Numbered from the stretch's first letter, positions 1-9,456 are shown. The stretch is 64,000 nucleotides of DNA from Pseudaeromonas paramecii (GCF_039540575.1 NZ_BAABFC010000001.1:451845-515844), one strand, 5' to 3'. Program-made: numbers and translations. Notes: generated by a model from the sequence alone, not told the origin.

Positions 1-303
1 CAGATCCGGCCCCCACTCACCGCCATAACGCACCGGTATTTCCAGCAGACGTCCGGTCACCACCTGGGGTTGCAGCCCGGCCCACTGCTCTTGCAGCGCC
101 GCCGCCAGGGTCTCGTACTGCCAGCACTCGGGCGCATATTCCAGCAGCAGATTATTCATGCCCGGCACCGCCTCACAGATACCCGGCTGGCCGCGCCACC
201 GATCGGCCAGCTGCCAGATCCGTTGCTGAGTCGCCAGACTCACGGGCGCATTGCACTCCAGAACCAGGGCTGTCTCACCCAGGGACTGAATACGCATAGA
301 CAT
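1..303 (-). CDS. pxpB: 5-oxoprolinase subunit PxpB (KipI family), N-terminal fragment cut by the window edge
   Basis: I translated the minus strand from ATG at 303 and found an open frame of 101 codons that runs off the left end. It starts MSMRIQSLGETALVLEC and reaches the motif IPVRYGGEWGPDL, which is characteristic of the KipI/PxpB (allophanate hydrolase subunit 1-like) family. In that family PxpB works with PxpA and PxpC to open 5-oxoproline to glutamate in an ATP-dependent cytoplasmic reaction. A good ribosome site (AAGGAG) lies 7 bases upstream of the ATG. The C-terminal half, and any pxpC or pxpA neighbour, lie outside the window, so the exact subunit name rests on this N-terminal part alone. 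Divergent from umuDC. Confidence 0.75.
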   Translation of the reverse strand, partial: MSMRIQSLGETALVLECNAPVSLATQQRIWQLADRWRGQPGICEAVPGMNNLLLEYAPECWQYETLAAALQEQWAGLQPQVVTGRLLEIPVRYGGEWGPDL

Positions 304-427
304 GGACAGCTCCTTCTTCATCCAGTACTCAACAGGTAAACGGTCGCTTGGGACAGGGTGCCATCTTGTCGTAGGCAATACCAGCATAGGGCTGACATCA
401 CTAGGCAAGGGCGGCACTCATCCAATA

Positions 428-447
428 TACTGTACATAAATACAGTT
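428..447 (+). promoter_or_regulatory. LexA (SOS) box upstream of umuDC
   Basis: The sequence TACTGTACATAAATACAGTT matches the LexA operator rule CTG-N10-CAG with an AT-rich core. It lies 14 bases upstream of the umuD start, so bound LexA would overlap the promoter. SOS induction of umuDC is established in relatives; the site itself is seen directly. Confidence 0.9.
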
Positions 448-460
448 ATCGGTCTTTATT

Positions 461-889
461 ATGCGTGCCTCGCCTCTACTCTTTCCCCTCACTCACCAGG
501 CCCTGCCGCTGTTTAGCGAGGCGGTGGCCTGCGGCTTTCCCAGCCCGGCGGAAGACCACCTGGAGGGACGGCTGGATCTTAATGAACTCTGTATCCCCCA
601 CCCGGCGGCTACCTTTTTCTTGCGCGCCCAGGGGCGGAGCATGGAGGGGGTCGGCATTCATAGCGGCGATCTCTTGATCGTCGATCGCAGCCTGACGCCC
701 CAGCAGGGGGACGTGGTGGTGGCCTGTCTGGATGGCGCCTTCACCGTCAAGACACTGCAGCTGCGCCCGCGCCCCGCCCTGCTGGCCGCCCATCCTGACT
801 ACCCGCCCCTGTATCCTGGGGATCTACAGACCCTGGAGATCTTCGGCGTGGTGCGCTTCGTGGTGCATGCCCTGGGAGCCGGACGATGA
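461..889 (+). CDS. umuD: UmuD, SOS mutagenesis protein (self-cleaving subunit of DNA polymerase V)
   Basis: 142 residues, close to E. coli UmuD (139). It is an S24 LexA-like serine peptidase. The self-cleavage site Cys24-Gly25 is present (AVACGFPSP), and the catalytic pair falls at Ser60 (GRSMEG) and Lys97 (FTVKTL), the same numbers as in E. coli. RecA-stimulated cleavage gives UmuD', which joins UmuC to form the translesion polymerase. Start is the ATG just downstream of the LexA box. It overlaps umuC in an ATGA junction at 886-889, so the two are translationally coupled. Confidence 0.95.
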   Translation: MRASPLLFPLTHQALPLFSEAVACGFPSPAEDHLEGRLDLNELCIPHPAATFFLRAQGRSMEGVGIHSGDLLIVDRSLTPQQGDVVVACLDGAFTVKTLQLRPRPALLAAHPDYPPLYPGDLQTLEIFGVVRFVVHALGAGR

Positions 890-2151
890 GCTGCTGGGCC
901 CTGGTGGATGTGAACAACTTCTATGCCTCTTGCGAGCGCCTGTTTCGGCCGGATCTGCAGGGGCGCCCCCTGGTGGTGCTGTCCAACAACGACGGTTGCG
1001 TGGTCTCCCGCAGCCCCGAGGCCAAGGCCCTGGGGGTCAAGATGGCGGAGCCCTTCTATCGGATCCAGGCGGCGTTTACCGCCCAGGGCGGCGTCTGGTT
1101 CAGCTCCAACTACACCCTGTATGGCGACCTGTCTGCCCGGGTGATGAGCCTGCTGGAGCAGGCGGCGCCCGAGGTGCACCTCTACTCCATCGACGAAGCC
1201 TTCTTGCGCCTGGAGGGCCCCTGGCTCACCGATGCCACCGAGCACGCCCGCCGGCTGCGCCAGCAGATCCAGCAATGGACAGGCCTGACCGTCGGCATCG
1301 GCCTTGGACCTAGCCCCACCCTGGCCAAGCTGGCCAACTATGCCGCCAAACGCTGGCCCGCCACCGGCGGTGTGGTGGACTTGCAGGATGCCAACCGGCG
1401 CCAGCGGCTGCTGGCCATCACGCCGGTGGAAGAGGTGTGGGGCATAGGCCAGCGCCTGGGCCAGGCCCTGCAACGGGAGGGGATCCACACCGCCGGCCAG
1501 TTGGCGAATGCCCCCGCCAAGGGGCTGAGATCCCGCTATGGGGTGACCCTGGAGCGGGTGGTGCGGGAGCTGGGTGGCCAAGCGGCCGGTTGTCTGGCCG
1601 CGCCGCCCCCTGTTCGTCAGCAGGTGCTGTGCAGTCGAACCTTTGGCGAGCGCATCACCCAGCGGCCACTGCTGCGCGAGGCCCTGGTGAATCACCTGGT
1701 GCGGGCCGCCGAACGGCTGCGCGGCGCCGGCCTGTGCTGCCGCCATCTGGGGATCTTTATTCGCACCTCGGCGCAGGACTCAGCACACCCCTTCTATGGC
1801 GATCAGGCCAGCATCACATTGCCGGCCGCCACCGATGACAGCCTGGCGTTGCTGGCCTGGCTGGATGATCTGCTGGGTCGCCTCTGGCGCCCCGGACACG
1901 CCTACCACAAGGCCGGCGTGGTGCTGAGCGATCTCAGCCCGCGGCAATTCTGGCAGGGGGATCTCTTTGATGGACAAGACCCCAAGCGGATGCGGCTGAT
2001 GCAGGTGATGGACAGCATCAACCAGCGCCATCCACATGGCCTCAAGCTGGCCGCCCAAGGCTCAGATCAGGCGCCCTGGCAGATGCGCCAGGCCCAGCGT
2101 AGCCCCAGCTACACCACCGCCTGGGCGGCGCTGCCCCTGGCCTACTGCTAG
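886..2151 (+). CDS. umuC: UmuC, Y-family DNA polymerase V catalytic subunit
   Basis: 421 residues, full length for UmuC. The N-terminal palm carries DVNNFYASCERLF and the second metal-binding motif YSIDEAFL; a helix-hairpin-helix region follows (around EEVWGIGQRLGQAL) and then the little-finger domain. Near the C terminus QGDLF looks like a beta-clamp binding motif. It copies past lesions during the SOS response with UmuD'2. Start overlaps the umuD stop. Its stop codon (2149-2151) interlocks with the stop codon of the convergent GGDEF/EAL gene, so there is no spacer or terminator between them. Confidence 0.95.
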   Translation: MSCWALVDVNNFYASCERLFRPDLQGRPLVVLSNNDGCVVSRSPEAKALGVKMAEPFYRIQAAFTAQGGVWFSSNYTLYGDLSARVMSLLEQAAPEVHLYSIDEAFLRLEGPWLTDATEHARRLRQQIQQWTGLTVGIGLGPSPTLAKLANYAAKRWPATGGVVDLQDANRRQRLLAITPVEEVWGIGQRLGQALQREGIHTAGQLANAPAKGLRSRYGVTLERVVRELGGQAAGCLAAPPPVRQQVLCSRTFGERITQRPLLREALVNHLVRAAERLRGAGLCCRHLGIFIRTSAQDSAHPFYGDQASITLPAATDDSLALLAWLDDLLGRLWRPGHAYHKAGVVLSDLSPRQFWQGDLFDGQDPKRMRLMQVMDSINQRHPHGLKLAAQGSDQAPWQMRQAQRSPSYTTAWAALPLAYC

Positions 2152-4457
2152 GTCGGTGACGCTGACCTCAGGATAAGGCGCCCCTGCGGATCCAGCTGCA
2201 GGCTGGCCATGAAGTCAACAACTGCGGCGGGGCGGCCAAACAGGTAGCCTTGATAGGTGTGGCAGCCCTGGGCCGCCAGGAAGTGCCGCTGACACTCCTG
2301 CTCCACCCCTTCGGCGATGACCGACAGGCCCAGGCTATCCGCCAGGGCTATGATGGTGCGGGCGATGGCCGCATCGTTGGGATCGCTGAGCAAGTCCCGC
2401 ACGAAGGACTGGTCAATCTTGAGCTGCTCCAGGGGCAGCAACTTGAGGTAACTCAAGGAGGAATAACCGGTGCCAAAGTCATCCAGCGAGAAGCCGATGC
2501 CGAAAGCCTTGAGGGCCGTCATCTTGCGGATCATGTCGTCCATGTCGTGCAGTAGCAGGCTCTCGGTCAGCTCCAGCTTGAGGCGCTGCGGATTGGCACC
2601 ACTGTGACGCACCTGGGCTATGATGCGCTCGACGAAATCCTCCTGGCGCACCTGACGGGCGCTGACGTTCACCGCCAGACTCAGATCGGCAAATCCCGGC
2701 AGCCGAGACCAGGCCACCAGCTGATCACAGACCTGCGTCAGCAGCAGCTCGGCCAGCGGTATGATGAGGCCCGTCTCCTCGGCCACCGGAATAAAGTCCG
2801 CCGGCGAGATCATCCCCTTCTCCGGGTGGAGCCAGCGCACCAGTACCTCGGCCCCCACCACCCAGCCCTCCTCGTTCACCTGCGGCTGATAAAACGGCTG
2901 GAACTGGCGCAGCTGCAACCCCTGGCGCAGGGCGCTCTCCAGACTCACCCGCTGCTTGATGGCCACCTGCATGCTCTCATCATAGAAGCGGAAGGTGTTG
3001 CGGCCCGCCGCCTTGGCCTGATAGAGCGCCAGATCGGCATGGCGCTGCAGGGTCTCGGCACTGTGCTCCTCACCCAAGAACAGCACCATCCCCATGCTGA
3101 CGGTGCTGTAATGATCCTGGCCGGCAAGCCGGTATGGACGCCCCAGCTCCCCCAGCAGCTTCTCCGCCACCCGGCGACACTGATGGGCCGCCGGCACCCG
3201 CTGGCCGTCCAGCCCCACCAGCAGCACCACAAACTCATCGCCCCCCAGCCGGGCCACCGTATCCACCTGGCGCACGCCTTGCTGCAGCCGCCCGGCGACC
3301 TGACGCAACAGCTGATCCCCCACGTCGTGACCCAGGGTGTCGTTGATGATCTTGAAGTGGTCGAGATCGAAGAACAGCAGGGCGCCGTACTGCCCGGTGC
3401 GTTGACTCTCCTTGAGACCCTGGCCCAACCGCTCCCGCAGCAGGCGGCGATTGGGCAGGCCGGTCAGGGGATCGTAGAAGGCCAGGTTGGCGATCTGCTC
3501 CTCCCTCTCCTTGCGCTCCGTGATGTCCCGCGCCAACCAGACGATGCAGTTACGGTGGCCCCTGTAACGCCCCAGCACATGGGTGCGCCCCTCAAACCAG
3601 CGCCGCTGACCGCCCTGAATGGCGATCTGGTATTCGTGACACTGAGGCCCTTGCCGCAGGGTGCGCTGCAACACCGACATCAGCGCGGCCGTCTGCTCCG
3701 GGGGAAAGACATCCTTCATGCGTTTGCCCAGAAGCTCGGAGCGGGAGCGCACCAGATGGGCCTCTTCGTGAGTGAGCATCTCCAGGTAGCGCCCCTCGTC
3801 ATTGAGCACAAACAGGAGATCCGGCATGGCATGGACCACCGCCTTGAGCTGTCGTTGGCTGCGGGCCAGGGCCAGCTCGGTGCGCCGTCGCTGGCGGGCA
3901 TCTTGCAGCAGACTGCCCAGCAGCGCCGTAGCCAAGGCAAACACCAGCAAGAATTCCAGGCTAAACAGGCTGTGGATGAGCTGTGCCGCCTCGCTGGGCA
4001 AGAAGGTAAAGAGGTAGAGCACCAAGAGATGCAGAACCAGACCGAACAGCACCAGGGGAAGAAACCTCAAGGAGAGCCAGTTGCGCTGGCAGGCAACGCG
4101 GTAGAGCAAGCCCGTCAGCACACTCAGCAGTATGACCGACACCCCGACGGGTGCCCCACCGCCCCCCAGCCACAGTCGGAACAGCGCCGCCATGCTACCC
4201 GCCACCGCCGCCACCAGGGGCCCGCCAAACAGGCCGGCCATGCTAAGGATCACGGAGCGGGCATCGAAGATGACCCCACTGCCTGCCAGCGTGATGGGGG
4301 TGGACATGCCCACGATGCACAGACTGCCGAACAGCAAGCCGGTGAGCAGCTGACGGCCGGTGCGCCCCAGCCAGGGCAGCCGAGTGCGCAACAAGATGCC
4401 GTACAGCAGACACAGGGATAGCAGCAGGGCCACGCCCTTGATCAGATCCAACAACAT
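2148..4457 (-). CDS. Membrane GGDEF-EAL protein with 5TM-LYT-type sensor and PAS domain
   Basis: 769 residues from ATG 4457, chosen over an upstream in-frame ATG at 4601 because GGGGG precedes it and the hydrophobic N terminus (MLLDLIKGVALLLSLCLLYG) starts there. Order: about six hydrophobic segments resembling the LytS/YhcK 5TM receptor (residues 1-190, with GLFGGPLVAAVAGSMAALFR), a PAS domain (about 245-350), a GGDEF domain with intact RLGGDEF (near 404), and an EAL domain with EVLVRW (near 534). The EAL residues needed for catalysis (NVSARQ, ELTES, DDFGTGYSS, AEGVE) are all visible. Both cyclic-di-GMP synthesis and breakdown are therefore possible; which dominates cannot be read from sequence. 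The ligand is unknown. Confidence 0.9.
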   Translation of the reverse strand: MLLDLIKGVALLLSLCLLYGILLRTRLPWLGRTGRQLLTGLLFGSLCIVGMSTPITLAGSGVIFDARSVILSMAGLFGGPLVAAVAGSMAALFRLWLGGGGAPVGVSVILLSVLTGLLYRVACQRNWLSLRFLPLVLFGLVLHLLVLYLFTFLPSEAAQLIHSLFSLEFLLVFALATALLGSLLQDARQRRRTELALARSQRQLKAVVHAMPDLLFVLNDEGRYLEMLTHEEAHLVRSRSELLGKRMKDVFPPEQTAALMSVLQRTLRQGPQCHEYQIAIQGGQRRWFEGRTHVLGRYRGHRNCIVWLARDITERKEREEQIANLAFYDPLTGLPNRRLLRERLGQGLKESQRTGQYGALLFFDLDHFKIINDTLGHDVGDQLLRQVAGRLQQGVRQVDTVARLGGDEFVVLLVGLDGQRVPAAHQCRRVAEKLLGELGRPYRLAGQDHYSTVSMGMVLFLGEEHSAETLQRHADLALYQAKAAGRNTFRFYDESMQVAIKQRVSLESALRQGLQLRQFQPFYQPQVNEEGWVVGAEVLVRWLHPEKGMISPADFIPVAEETGLIIPLAELLLTQVCDQLVAWSRLPGFADLSLAVNVSARQVRQEDFVERIIAQVRHSGANPQRLKLELTESLLLHDMDDMIRKMTALKAFGIGFSLDDFGTGYSSLSYLKLLPLEQLKIDQSFVRDLLSDPNDAAIARTIIALADSLGLSVIAEGVEQECQRHFLAAQGCHTYQGYLFGRPAAVVDFMASLQLDPQGRLILRSASPT

Positions 4458-4568
4458 AGCGGCACCCCCTGCCCCAGACCGATTCGCATCCCTCTTGCTA
4501 GATGGTGTAGCACTATATCCCACGGGCAGACAGTACGATATCCGGCCAGTGAGGGCACCACCGGTATG

Positions 4569-4592
4569 AAAAAGGGGGCCTGAGCCCCCTAA
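4569..4592 (-). terminator. Rho-independent terminator of mscL
   Basis: A 7-bp stem, AGGGGGC with loop CTGA and GCCCCCT, is followed on the minus strand by a run of T. It lies just past the mscL stop. Confidence 0.8.
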
Positions 4593-4610
4593 GGTAAACA
4601 AATCAGCCCA

Positions 4611-5018
4611 TCATTCCTGTTTGGTCTTGAGCAGATCGCGGATCTCCGCCAGCAGTTCCTGGTCCTTGGTGGGCGCAGGGGGCGCACTGGGGGCCGCCTC
4701 TTCCTTGCGCTTCAGGCTGGTGATGGCCTTGAGCCCCATGAAGATGGCAAAGGCGATGATCAGGAAGTCGATCACCGTCTGGATAAACTTGCCGTAGGCG
4801 ATGACCACCGCCGGCGTCTCCCCTTGGGCCGCCTGCAGGGTAATGGCCAGATCGCTAAAATCCACGCCGCCCAGCAAGAGGCCGATGGGCGGCATTATGA
4901 TGTCCCCCACAAACGAGGAGACTATCTTGCCGAAGGCCGCCCCTATGATGATGCCCACCGCCATGTCGATGACGTTGCCGCGGGCGGCAAAGGCTTTGAA
5001 CTCTTGAATCAGGCTCAT
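4611..5018 (-). CDS. mscL: MscL, large-conductance mechanosensitive channel
   Basis: 135 residues, the usual size (E. coli 136). The N-terminal amphipathic helix and first membrane segment (FAARGNVIDMAVGIIIGAAFGKIVSSFV) are typical, with the pore-lining glycine/alanine pattern, then a short loop, a second membrane segment (VIDFLIIAFAIFMGLKAI) and a charged C-terminal helix bundle (DQELLAEIRDLLKTK). It sits in the inner membrane as a homopentamer and opens under membrane tension to release solutes during osmotic downshock. GGAGGGAATTCG precedes the start. Followed by its own terminator. Confidence 0.97.
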   Translation of the reverse strand: MSLIQEFKAFAARGNVIDMAVGIIIGAAFGKIVSSFVGDIIMPPIGLLLGGVDFSDLAITLQAAQGETPAVVIAYGKFIQTVIDFLIIAFAIFMGLKAITSLKRKEEAAPSAPPAPTKDQELLAEIRDLLKTKQE

Positions 5019-5097
5019 CGAATTCCCTCCAGTCAGTGATTGAGTCTGCCGAGACAGAGTGTCACACGGATCAGGCCGTCTGACAGCCCTGTCGACC

Positions 5098-5124
5098 TAA
5101 AAAAAGAGGCGCAAGCGCCTCTTT
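5098..5124 (-). terminator. Rho-independent terminator of the iron alcohol dehydrogenase
   Basis: AGAGGCGC-AA-GCGCCTCT forms a tight 8-bp hairpin followed by seven T on the minus strand, 20 bases past the dehydrogenase stop. Confidence 0.85.
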
Positions 5125-5142
5125 GTTCGGTTTTCCTCCACC

Positions 5143-6309
5143 TCAGACGGTGGCCTCCGCCGGCTGACGGCCATAGAAGGCCGCCTCATACAGTGCCTGC
5201 ACATCCGCCACCGTGGGCTGCCCCGGGTTGGTCCAGGTGCAGGGATCGGCATGGGCATTCTGGCTCATGCGTGCCAGCACCTGGCTGAAGTGCGATTCGT
5301 CAAAGGGCACCTCCTGACACAGGCGGAAGGTATGGGGGATATCCAGCTGCCGGTTGAGCATCTCCACCGCTTCGGCCAGATCCGGGATCTCCAGCTGTTT
5401 CTCCACCAGGGCGTACTTGTCGCTGAACTGACGGTTGAAGCGGATGATATAGGGCAACAGGATCGCATTAGCCAGGCCGTGGGTGACCCCGAACTCGCCG
5501 CCGATCTTGTGGGCCAGGGAGTGCACCAGGCCCAATGAGGCGTTGGTGAAGGCCATGCCCGCCAGCGCCGAGGCGTTGTGCATGTTGAGGCGGGCGGCGG
5601 CGTTATGGGGTTCCCGGTAGGCCAGCTCCAGGTTTGCCAGCACCAGGCGGATGGCTTCGATGGCATAGGGATCGGTAAAGGAGGTGGCGGCGGTACTGGC
5701 CACCGCCTCAATGGCATGGGCCAGCACATCCATACCGGTGTTGGCGGTAATGTGGGGCGGCATGGTTTCCGGCAGGGCCGGATCCAGGATAGCGATGTCC
5801 GGCACCATATCCGCCGCGACGATCGGGTACTTGATGTGGTTGTCGGTGTCCGTGATCACGGAAAAGGCGGTGATCTCCGAGGCAGTGCCGCTGGTGGACG
5901 GAATGGCCACGAAGCGCGCCTTGTTGCGCAACGGCGGCATGGAGCCCGGTGTGAGTATGTCCTCGAACTTTAGCTCGGGATGCTCGTAGAAACACCACAT
6001 CACCTTGGCGGCATCCAGGGCCGAACCGCCCCCGATGGCGACGATCCACTCGGGCTCAAACTCCTGCATCGCCTTGGCCCCGCGCCAGACGGTGGCCACC
6101 GACGGGTTGGGCTCCACCCCATCGACGATCAGGGTCTGCATGCCGGCCTGCTGCAGCAACTGCTCGGCCCGGTCCAGAAAGCCGAACCGCTTCATGGAGC
6201 TGCCGCCGGTGACCAGCACCGCCTTGCGCCCTTTAAGGGTACTCAGATGGTTGAGGGCCGCCGGCCCGGAGATGATGTGACGAGGGACAGAGAAGTGCAT
6301 AAGCGCCAT
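5143..6309 (-). CDS. Iron-containing alcohol dehydrogenase
   Basis: 388 residues, full length for family III alcohol dehydrogenases. The dinucleotide-binding part contains VAIGGGSALDAAKVMW. The metal ligands are visible as Asp and His in TGMDVLAHAIEA, His in GLVHSLAHKIGG and His in VTHGLANA. The VPSTSGTASE-like segment (AIPSTSGTASEITAF) lines the active site. It probably oxidises primary alcohols or reduces aldehydes with NAD(H); the substrate cannot be assigned. Start ATG 6309 has AAGGAG five bases upstream. It is a single-gene unit with its own terminator. Closest in style to the stand-alone AdhB/YiaY-like enzymes rather than the AdhE fusion. Confidence 0.92.
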   Translation of the reverse strand: MALMHFSVPRHIISGPAALNHLSTLKGRKAVLVTGGSSMKRFGFLDRAEQLLQQAGMQTLIVDGVEPNPSVATVWRGAKAMQEFEPEWIVAIGGGSALDAAKVMWCFYEHPELKFEDILTPGSMPPLRNKARFVAIPSTSGTASEITAFSVITDTDNHIKYPIVAADMVPDIAILDPALPETMPPHITANTGMDVLAHAIEAVASTAATSFTDPYAIEAIRLVLANLELAYREPHNAAARLNMHNASALAGMAFTNASLGLVHSLAHKIGGEFGVTHGLANAILLPYIIRFNRQFSDKYALVEKQLEIPDLAEAVEMLNRQLDIPHTFRLCQEVPFDESHFSQVLARMSQNAHADPCTWTNPGQPTVADVQALYEAAFYGRQPAEATV

Positions 6310-6474
6310 GGTGACTCCTTGCAGTAACTAGGGTGGGATGGGATGCCCAAGGGCAGAAAATTGTCCCCACCATAGCCAAATGCATCCAAATGCTGCGTGC
6401 GGCAGTTAACATAACCACGATTAAAGCATGGTCTTTTACACCCACTCGCCCCTCGGTACCCCTGGCCCTGACAC

Positions 6475-6505
6475 AAAAAAGCCCGGTCGCAGAGCGACCG
6501 GGCTT
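6475..6505 (-). terminator. Rho-independent terminator of katG
   Basis: GCCCGGTCGC-AGA-GCGACCGGGC is a perfect 10-bp hairpin with a T run on the minus strand, about 35 bases past the katG stop. Confidence 0.85.
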
Positions 6506-6538
6506 GATCTAGCAATTCAAACAGTGGTCAGACTGAGC

Positions 6539-8737
6539 TTAGCGCTTCACATCGAAGCGATCGGCGTCCATCACCTTGCACCAGGCCTTGACGAAGTCCT
6601 GGACGAACTTCTGTTTGGCATCGTCCTGGGCATACAGCTCGGCATAGGCCCGCAGCACAGAGTTAGAACCAAACACCAGATCCACCCGGGTGGCGGTCCA
6701 CTTCACCGCGCCGCTGGCACGATCACAGATCTGGTAGAGGTTCTCCCCGGCAGGCAGCCAGCGATAGGCCATGTCGGTCAGGTTGACGAAGAAGTCATTG
6801 GACAGCACGCCAACCCTGTCGGTGAAGACCCCGTGGGCCGCCCCGCCGTGGTTGGTGCCCAGCACCCGCATGCCGCCGATGAGTACCGTCATCTCGGGGG
6901 CGGTCAAGCCTAGGAGCTGGCTGCGATCCAGCAGCATCTCTTCTGGCGTCACCCCATAGGCCTGCTTCTGCCAGTTGCGGAAACCATCATGCAGCGGCTC
7001 CAGCACGGCGAAGGAGTCCACGTCGGTCTGGGCCTGGCTGGCATCGCCCCGGCCCGGCGTGAAGGGCACCAGAACCTCGACACCGGCGGCCTTGGCGGCC
7101 TGCTCCACGGCGGCACAGCCCCCCAGCACGATGAGATCCGCCAGGCTAACCGGTACGCTTTGTTCGGCCTGGATGGCGCTGAGCACATCCAGCACCTTCT
7201 GCAGACGCGCCGGCTCATTGCCAGCCCAGTCCTTTTGCGGGGCCAGCCGGATGCGCGCCCCGTTGGCGCCACCACGGTAATCCGAGCCACGGAAGGTCCG
7301 GGCGCTGTCCCAGGCGGTGGCCACCAGCTCACCCACCGACAGGCCGGAGGCGAGGATCTTGGTCTTGAGGGCGGCGATCTGGCCCGCATCCAGCTGAGCA
7401 TTGCCGGCCGGAATGGGGTCCTGCCAGATCAGATCTTCGGCCGGCACTTCCGCGCCCAGGTAACGGCTCTTGGGTCCCATGTCCCTGTGGGTCAGCTTGA
7501 ACCAGGCCCGGGCGAAGGCCTCGGCGAAGGCCGCCGGATCCTGGTGGAAGCGGCGGGAGATGGGCTCATAGATGGGATCGAAGCGCAAGGAGAGATCCGC
7601 CGTGGTCATCATGGGCGGGTACTTCTTGGCCGGATCATGGGCATCGGGGATCAGGTGCTCGGGCTTCACATTCACCGGCGTCCACTGATGAGCCCCCGAC
7701 GGGCTCTTGGTCAGCTGCCACTCGTAACCGAACAGCATGTCAAAGTAGCCGTTGTCCCACTGGGTGGGGTTGGGCTTCCAGGCCCCTTCGATGCCACTGG
7801 AGGTGGTGTGCACGCCAAGGCCGGAACCCAGGCGGTTGTGCCAGCCCAGCCCCTGCTCCTCGATGCCGGCCGCTTCCGGCTCCGCCCCCACCAGGGTCGG
7901 ATCGCCGGCGCCGTGGGCCTTGCCGAAGGTGTGGCCGCCGGCCACCAGAGCCACGGTTTCCTCGTCGTTCATCGCCATGCGGGCAAAGGTTTCCCGCACG
8001 TCCCGGCCCGAGGCCACCGGATCCGGATTGCCATCCGGCCCCTCGGGGTTCACATAGATGAGGCCCATCTGCACCGCCGCCAGCGGGTTCTCCAACTGGC
8101 GCTCACCCGAGTAACGGCTACCGGGCTTGTCGCTGGTAGCCAGCCACTCGCGCTCCGAGCCCCAGTAGATGTCCTTCTCCGGATGCCAGATATCCTCGCG
8201 GCCCCCGGCAAAGCCGAAGGTCTTGAAGCCCATGGACTCCAGCGCCACGTTGCCCGCCAGTATCATGAGATCCGCCCAGGAGAGCTGGTTGCCATACTTG
8301 CGCTTGATGGGCCACAGCAGACGGCGCGCCTTGTCCAGGTTGACGTTGTCCGGCCAACTGTTGAGAGGTGCAAAGCGCTGGCTGCCGGTGCCGCCACCGC
8401 CGCGACCATCGGCGGTTCTGTAGGTACCGGCACTGTGCCAGGCCATGCGGATCATCAGGCCGCCATAGTGACCCCAGTCCGCCGGCCACCAGGCCTGGCT
8501 GTCGGTCATCAGCTGCTGCAGATCGGCTTTCACCGCCGCCAGGTCCAGCTGGGCAAAGGCGTCGGCGTAGTTGAAATCCTCCCCCAGCGGATCTGTCTTG
8601 CGGTCGTGCTGGTGCAATATGTCCAGGTTCAGGGCCTTGGGCCACCAGTCATGGTTGCTGGTGCTGGTGCCGGTCTGGGTCAGGGCACCGTGCATGAAGG
8701 GACATTTACCGGCGGGGCGGTTGTCGGGGCTGCTCAT
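6539..8737 (-). CDS. katG: KatG, bifunctional catalase-peroxidase
   Basis: 732 residues, full length. The distal haem pocket shows RMAWHSAGTYR (Arg, Trp, His). The proximal His is in VAGGHTFGKAHG. The Met-Tyr-Trp crosslink typical of catalase activity is represented by Trp in that distal motif, Tyr in LIYVNPEGP and Met in FARMAMNDEE. The C-terminal duplicated, haem-less domain is complete. It removes hydrogen peroxide in the cytoplasm. RBS AAGGAG precedes ATG 8737. The 239-bp space to the divergent SLOG gene holds the promoter; I could not identify a convincing OxyR operator there. Confidence 0.97.
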   Translation of the reverse strand: MSSPDNRPAGKCPFMHGALTQTGTSTSNHDWWPKALNLDILHQHDRKTDPLGEDFNYADAFAQLDLAAVKADLQQLMTDSQAWWPADWGHYGGLMIRMAWHSAGTYRTADGRGGGGTGSQRFAPLNSWPDNVNLDKARRLLWPIKRKYGNQLSWADLMILAGNVALESMGFKTFGFAGGREDIWHPEKDIYWGSEREWLATSDKPGSRYSGERQLENPLAAVQMGLIYVNPEGPDGNPDPVASGRDVRETFARMAMNDEETVALVAGGHTFGKAHGAGDPTLVGAEPEAAGIEEQGLGWHNRLGSGLGVHTTSSGIEGAWKPNPTQWDNGYFDMLFGYEWQLTKSPSGAHQWTPVNVKPEHLIPDAHDPAKKYPPMMTTADLSLRFDPIYEPISRRFHQDPAAFAEAFARAWFKLTHRDMGPKSRYLGAEVPAEDLIWQDPIPAGNAQLDAGQIAALKTKILASGLSVGELVATAWDSARTFRGSDYRGGANGARIRLAPQKDWAGNEPARLQKVLDVLSAIQAEQSVPVSLADLIVLGGCAAVEQAAKAAGVEVLVPFTPGRGDASQAQTDVDSFAVLEPLHDGFRNWQKQAYGVTPEEMLLDRSQLLGLTAPEMTVLIGGMRVLGTNHGGAAHGVFTDRVGVLSNDFFVNLTDMAYRWLPAGENLYQICDRASGAVKWTATRVDLVFGSNSVLRAYAELYAQDDAKQKFVQDFVKAWCKVMDADRFDVKR

Positions 8738-8976
8738 CGAGTCGTCTCCTTGGGTGAGAGTGGGCGAACATCACTGCGGGGTGAGAGGATCGCCGTGAAC
8801 CGATCCACACATGAACCATAGTGTTTCCCCCATAGTTGGCAACTTGATGACCTTTTGCCAGTCGATTAAAAAGATTCAAATAATCGGATATTCAGATTGT
8901 ATGACGCCAGCACATCCCAGGCAGGCGACCTGTGGCATAGTGCCCCCGTCTGCCATGTGCCCAAGGTGCCAACCCC

Positions 8977-9456
8977 ATGCCCCTGACCAGCCTCACCACA
9001 CTGATCTCCGGTGGCCAAACCGGTGTCGACCGCGCCGCCCTGGACTTTGCCCGGCGCCAGGGGCTGGCGCACGGAGGCTGGTGCCCCAAGGGGCGCCTGG
9101 CGGCAGATGGGCCGCTGCCGGACGACTACCGGCTGCAGGAGACCGACTCCCCCGGCTATCGCCAGCGCACCAAGGCCAACGTGCGCGACAGCGACGCCAC
9201 CCTGATCCTCATCCGGGGAGAGCTGTCCGGCGGCAGCCGTCTCACCCAGGAATTCATCCGCAAACTGGGCAAACCTGGCTTTATTTGGCAGTTGGACGAC
9301 CCCTACCCGCCCCAGCACACCGCCCTCCTTTGCTGGTTGAGCCAGCACCCCATCCGAGTGCTCAATCTCGCCGGCCCCAGCGAGGCCCGCAGCCCCGGCA
9401 TCTACCAAACCAGCCTGGCGCTGTTGCAGCGCCTGTGGGATGAGCAAGTCACATGA
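8977..9456 (+). CDS. SLOG-family YpsA-like protein (annotated elsewhere as putative molybdenum carrier)
   Basis: 159 residues. The N terminus LISGGQTGVDRAALDFA and the later RDSDATLILIRGELSGGS are the two glycine-rich signatures of the cpYpsA-type SLOG Rossmann-like fold. SLOG proteins are predicted to bind nucleotides or NAD-derived ligands and are frequent in conflict systems; the older name 'molybdenum carrier' has little bearing on function here. The stop codon overlaps the start of the next gene (ATGA at 9453-9456), and that gene in turn overlaps the Dnd-associated methyltransferase. This makes a three-gene coupled operon and suggests the protein belongs to the defence island rather than to the host backbone. 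GC is host-like. Confidence 0.75.
   Translation: MPLTSLTTLISGGQTGVDRAALDFARRQGLAHGGWCPKGRLAADGPLPDDYRLQETDSPGYRQRTKANVRDSDATLILIRGELSGGSRLTQEFIRKLGKPGFIWQLDDPYPPQHTALLCWLSQHPIRVLNLAGPSEARSPGIYQTSLALLQRLWDEQVT

Noticed and set aside
8800..8960. OxyR operator for katG
   Set aside because: ATAG-like half sites occur but not with the required spacing.
8977..9456. Naming this gene a molybdenum carrier
   Set aside because: The old family name rests on weak evidence; the glycine motifs only support a SLOG/YpsA nucleotide-binding fold.
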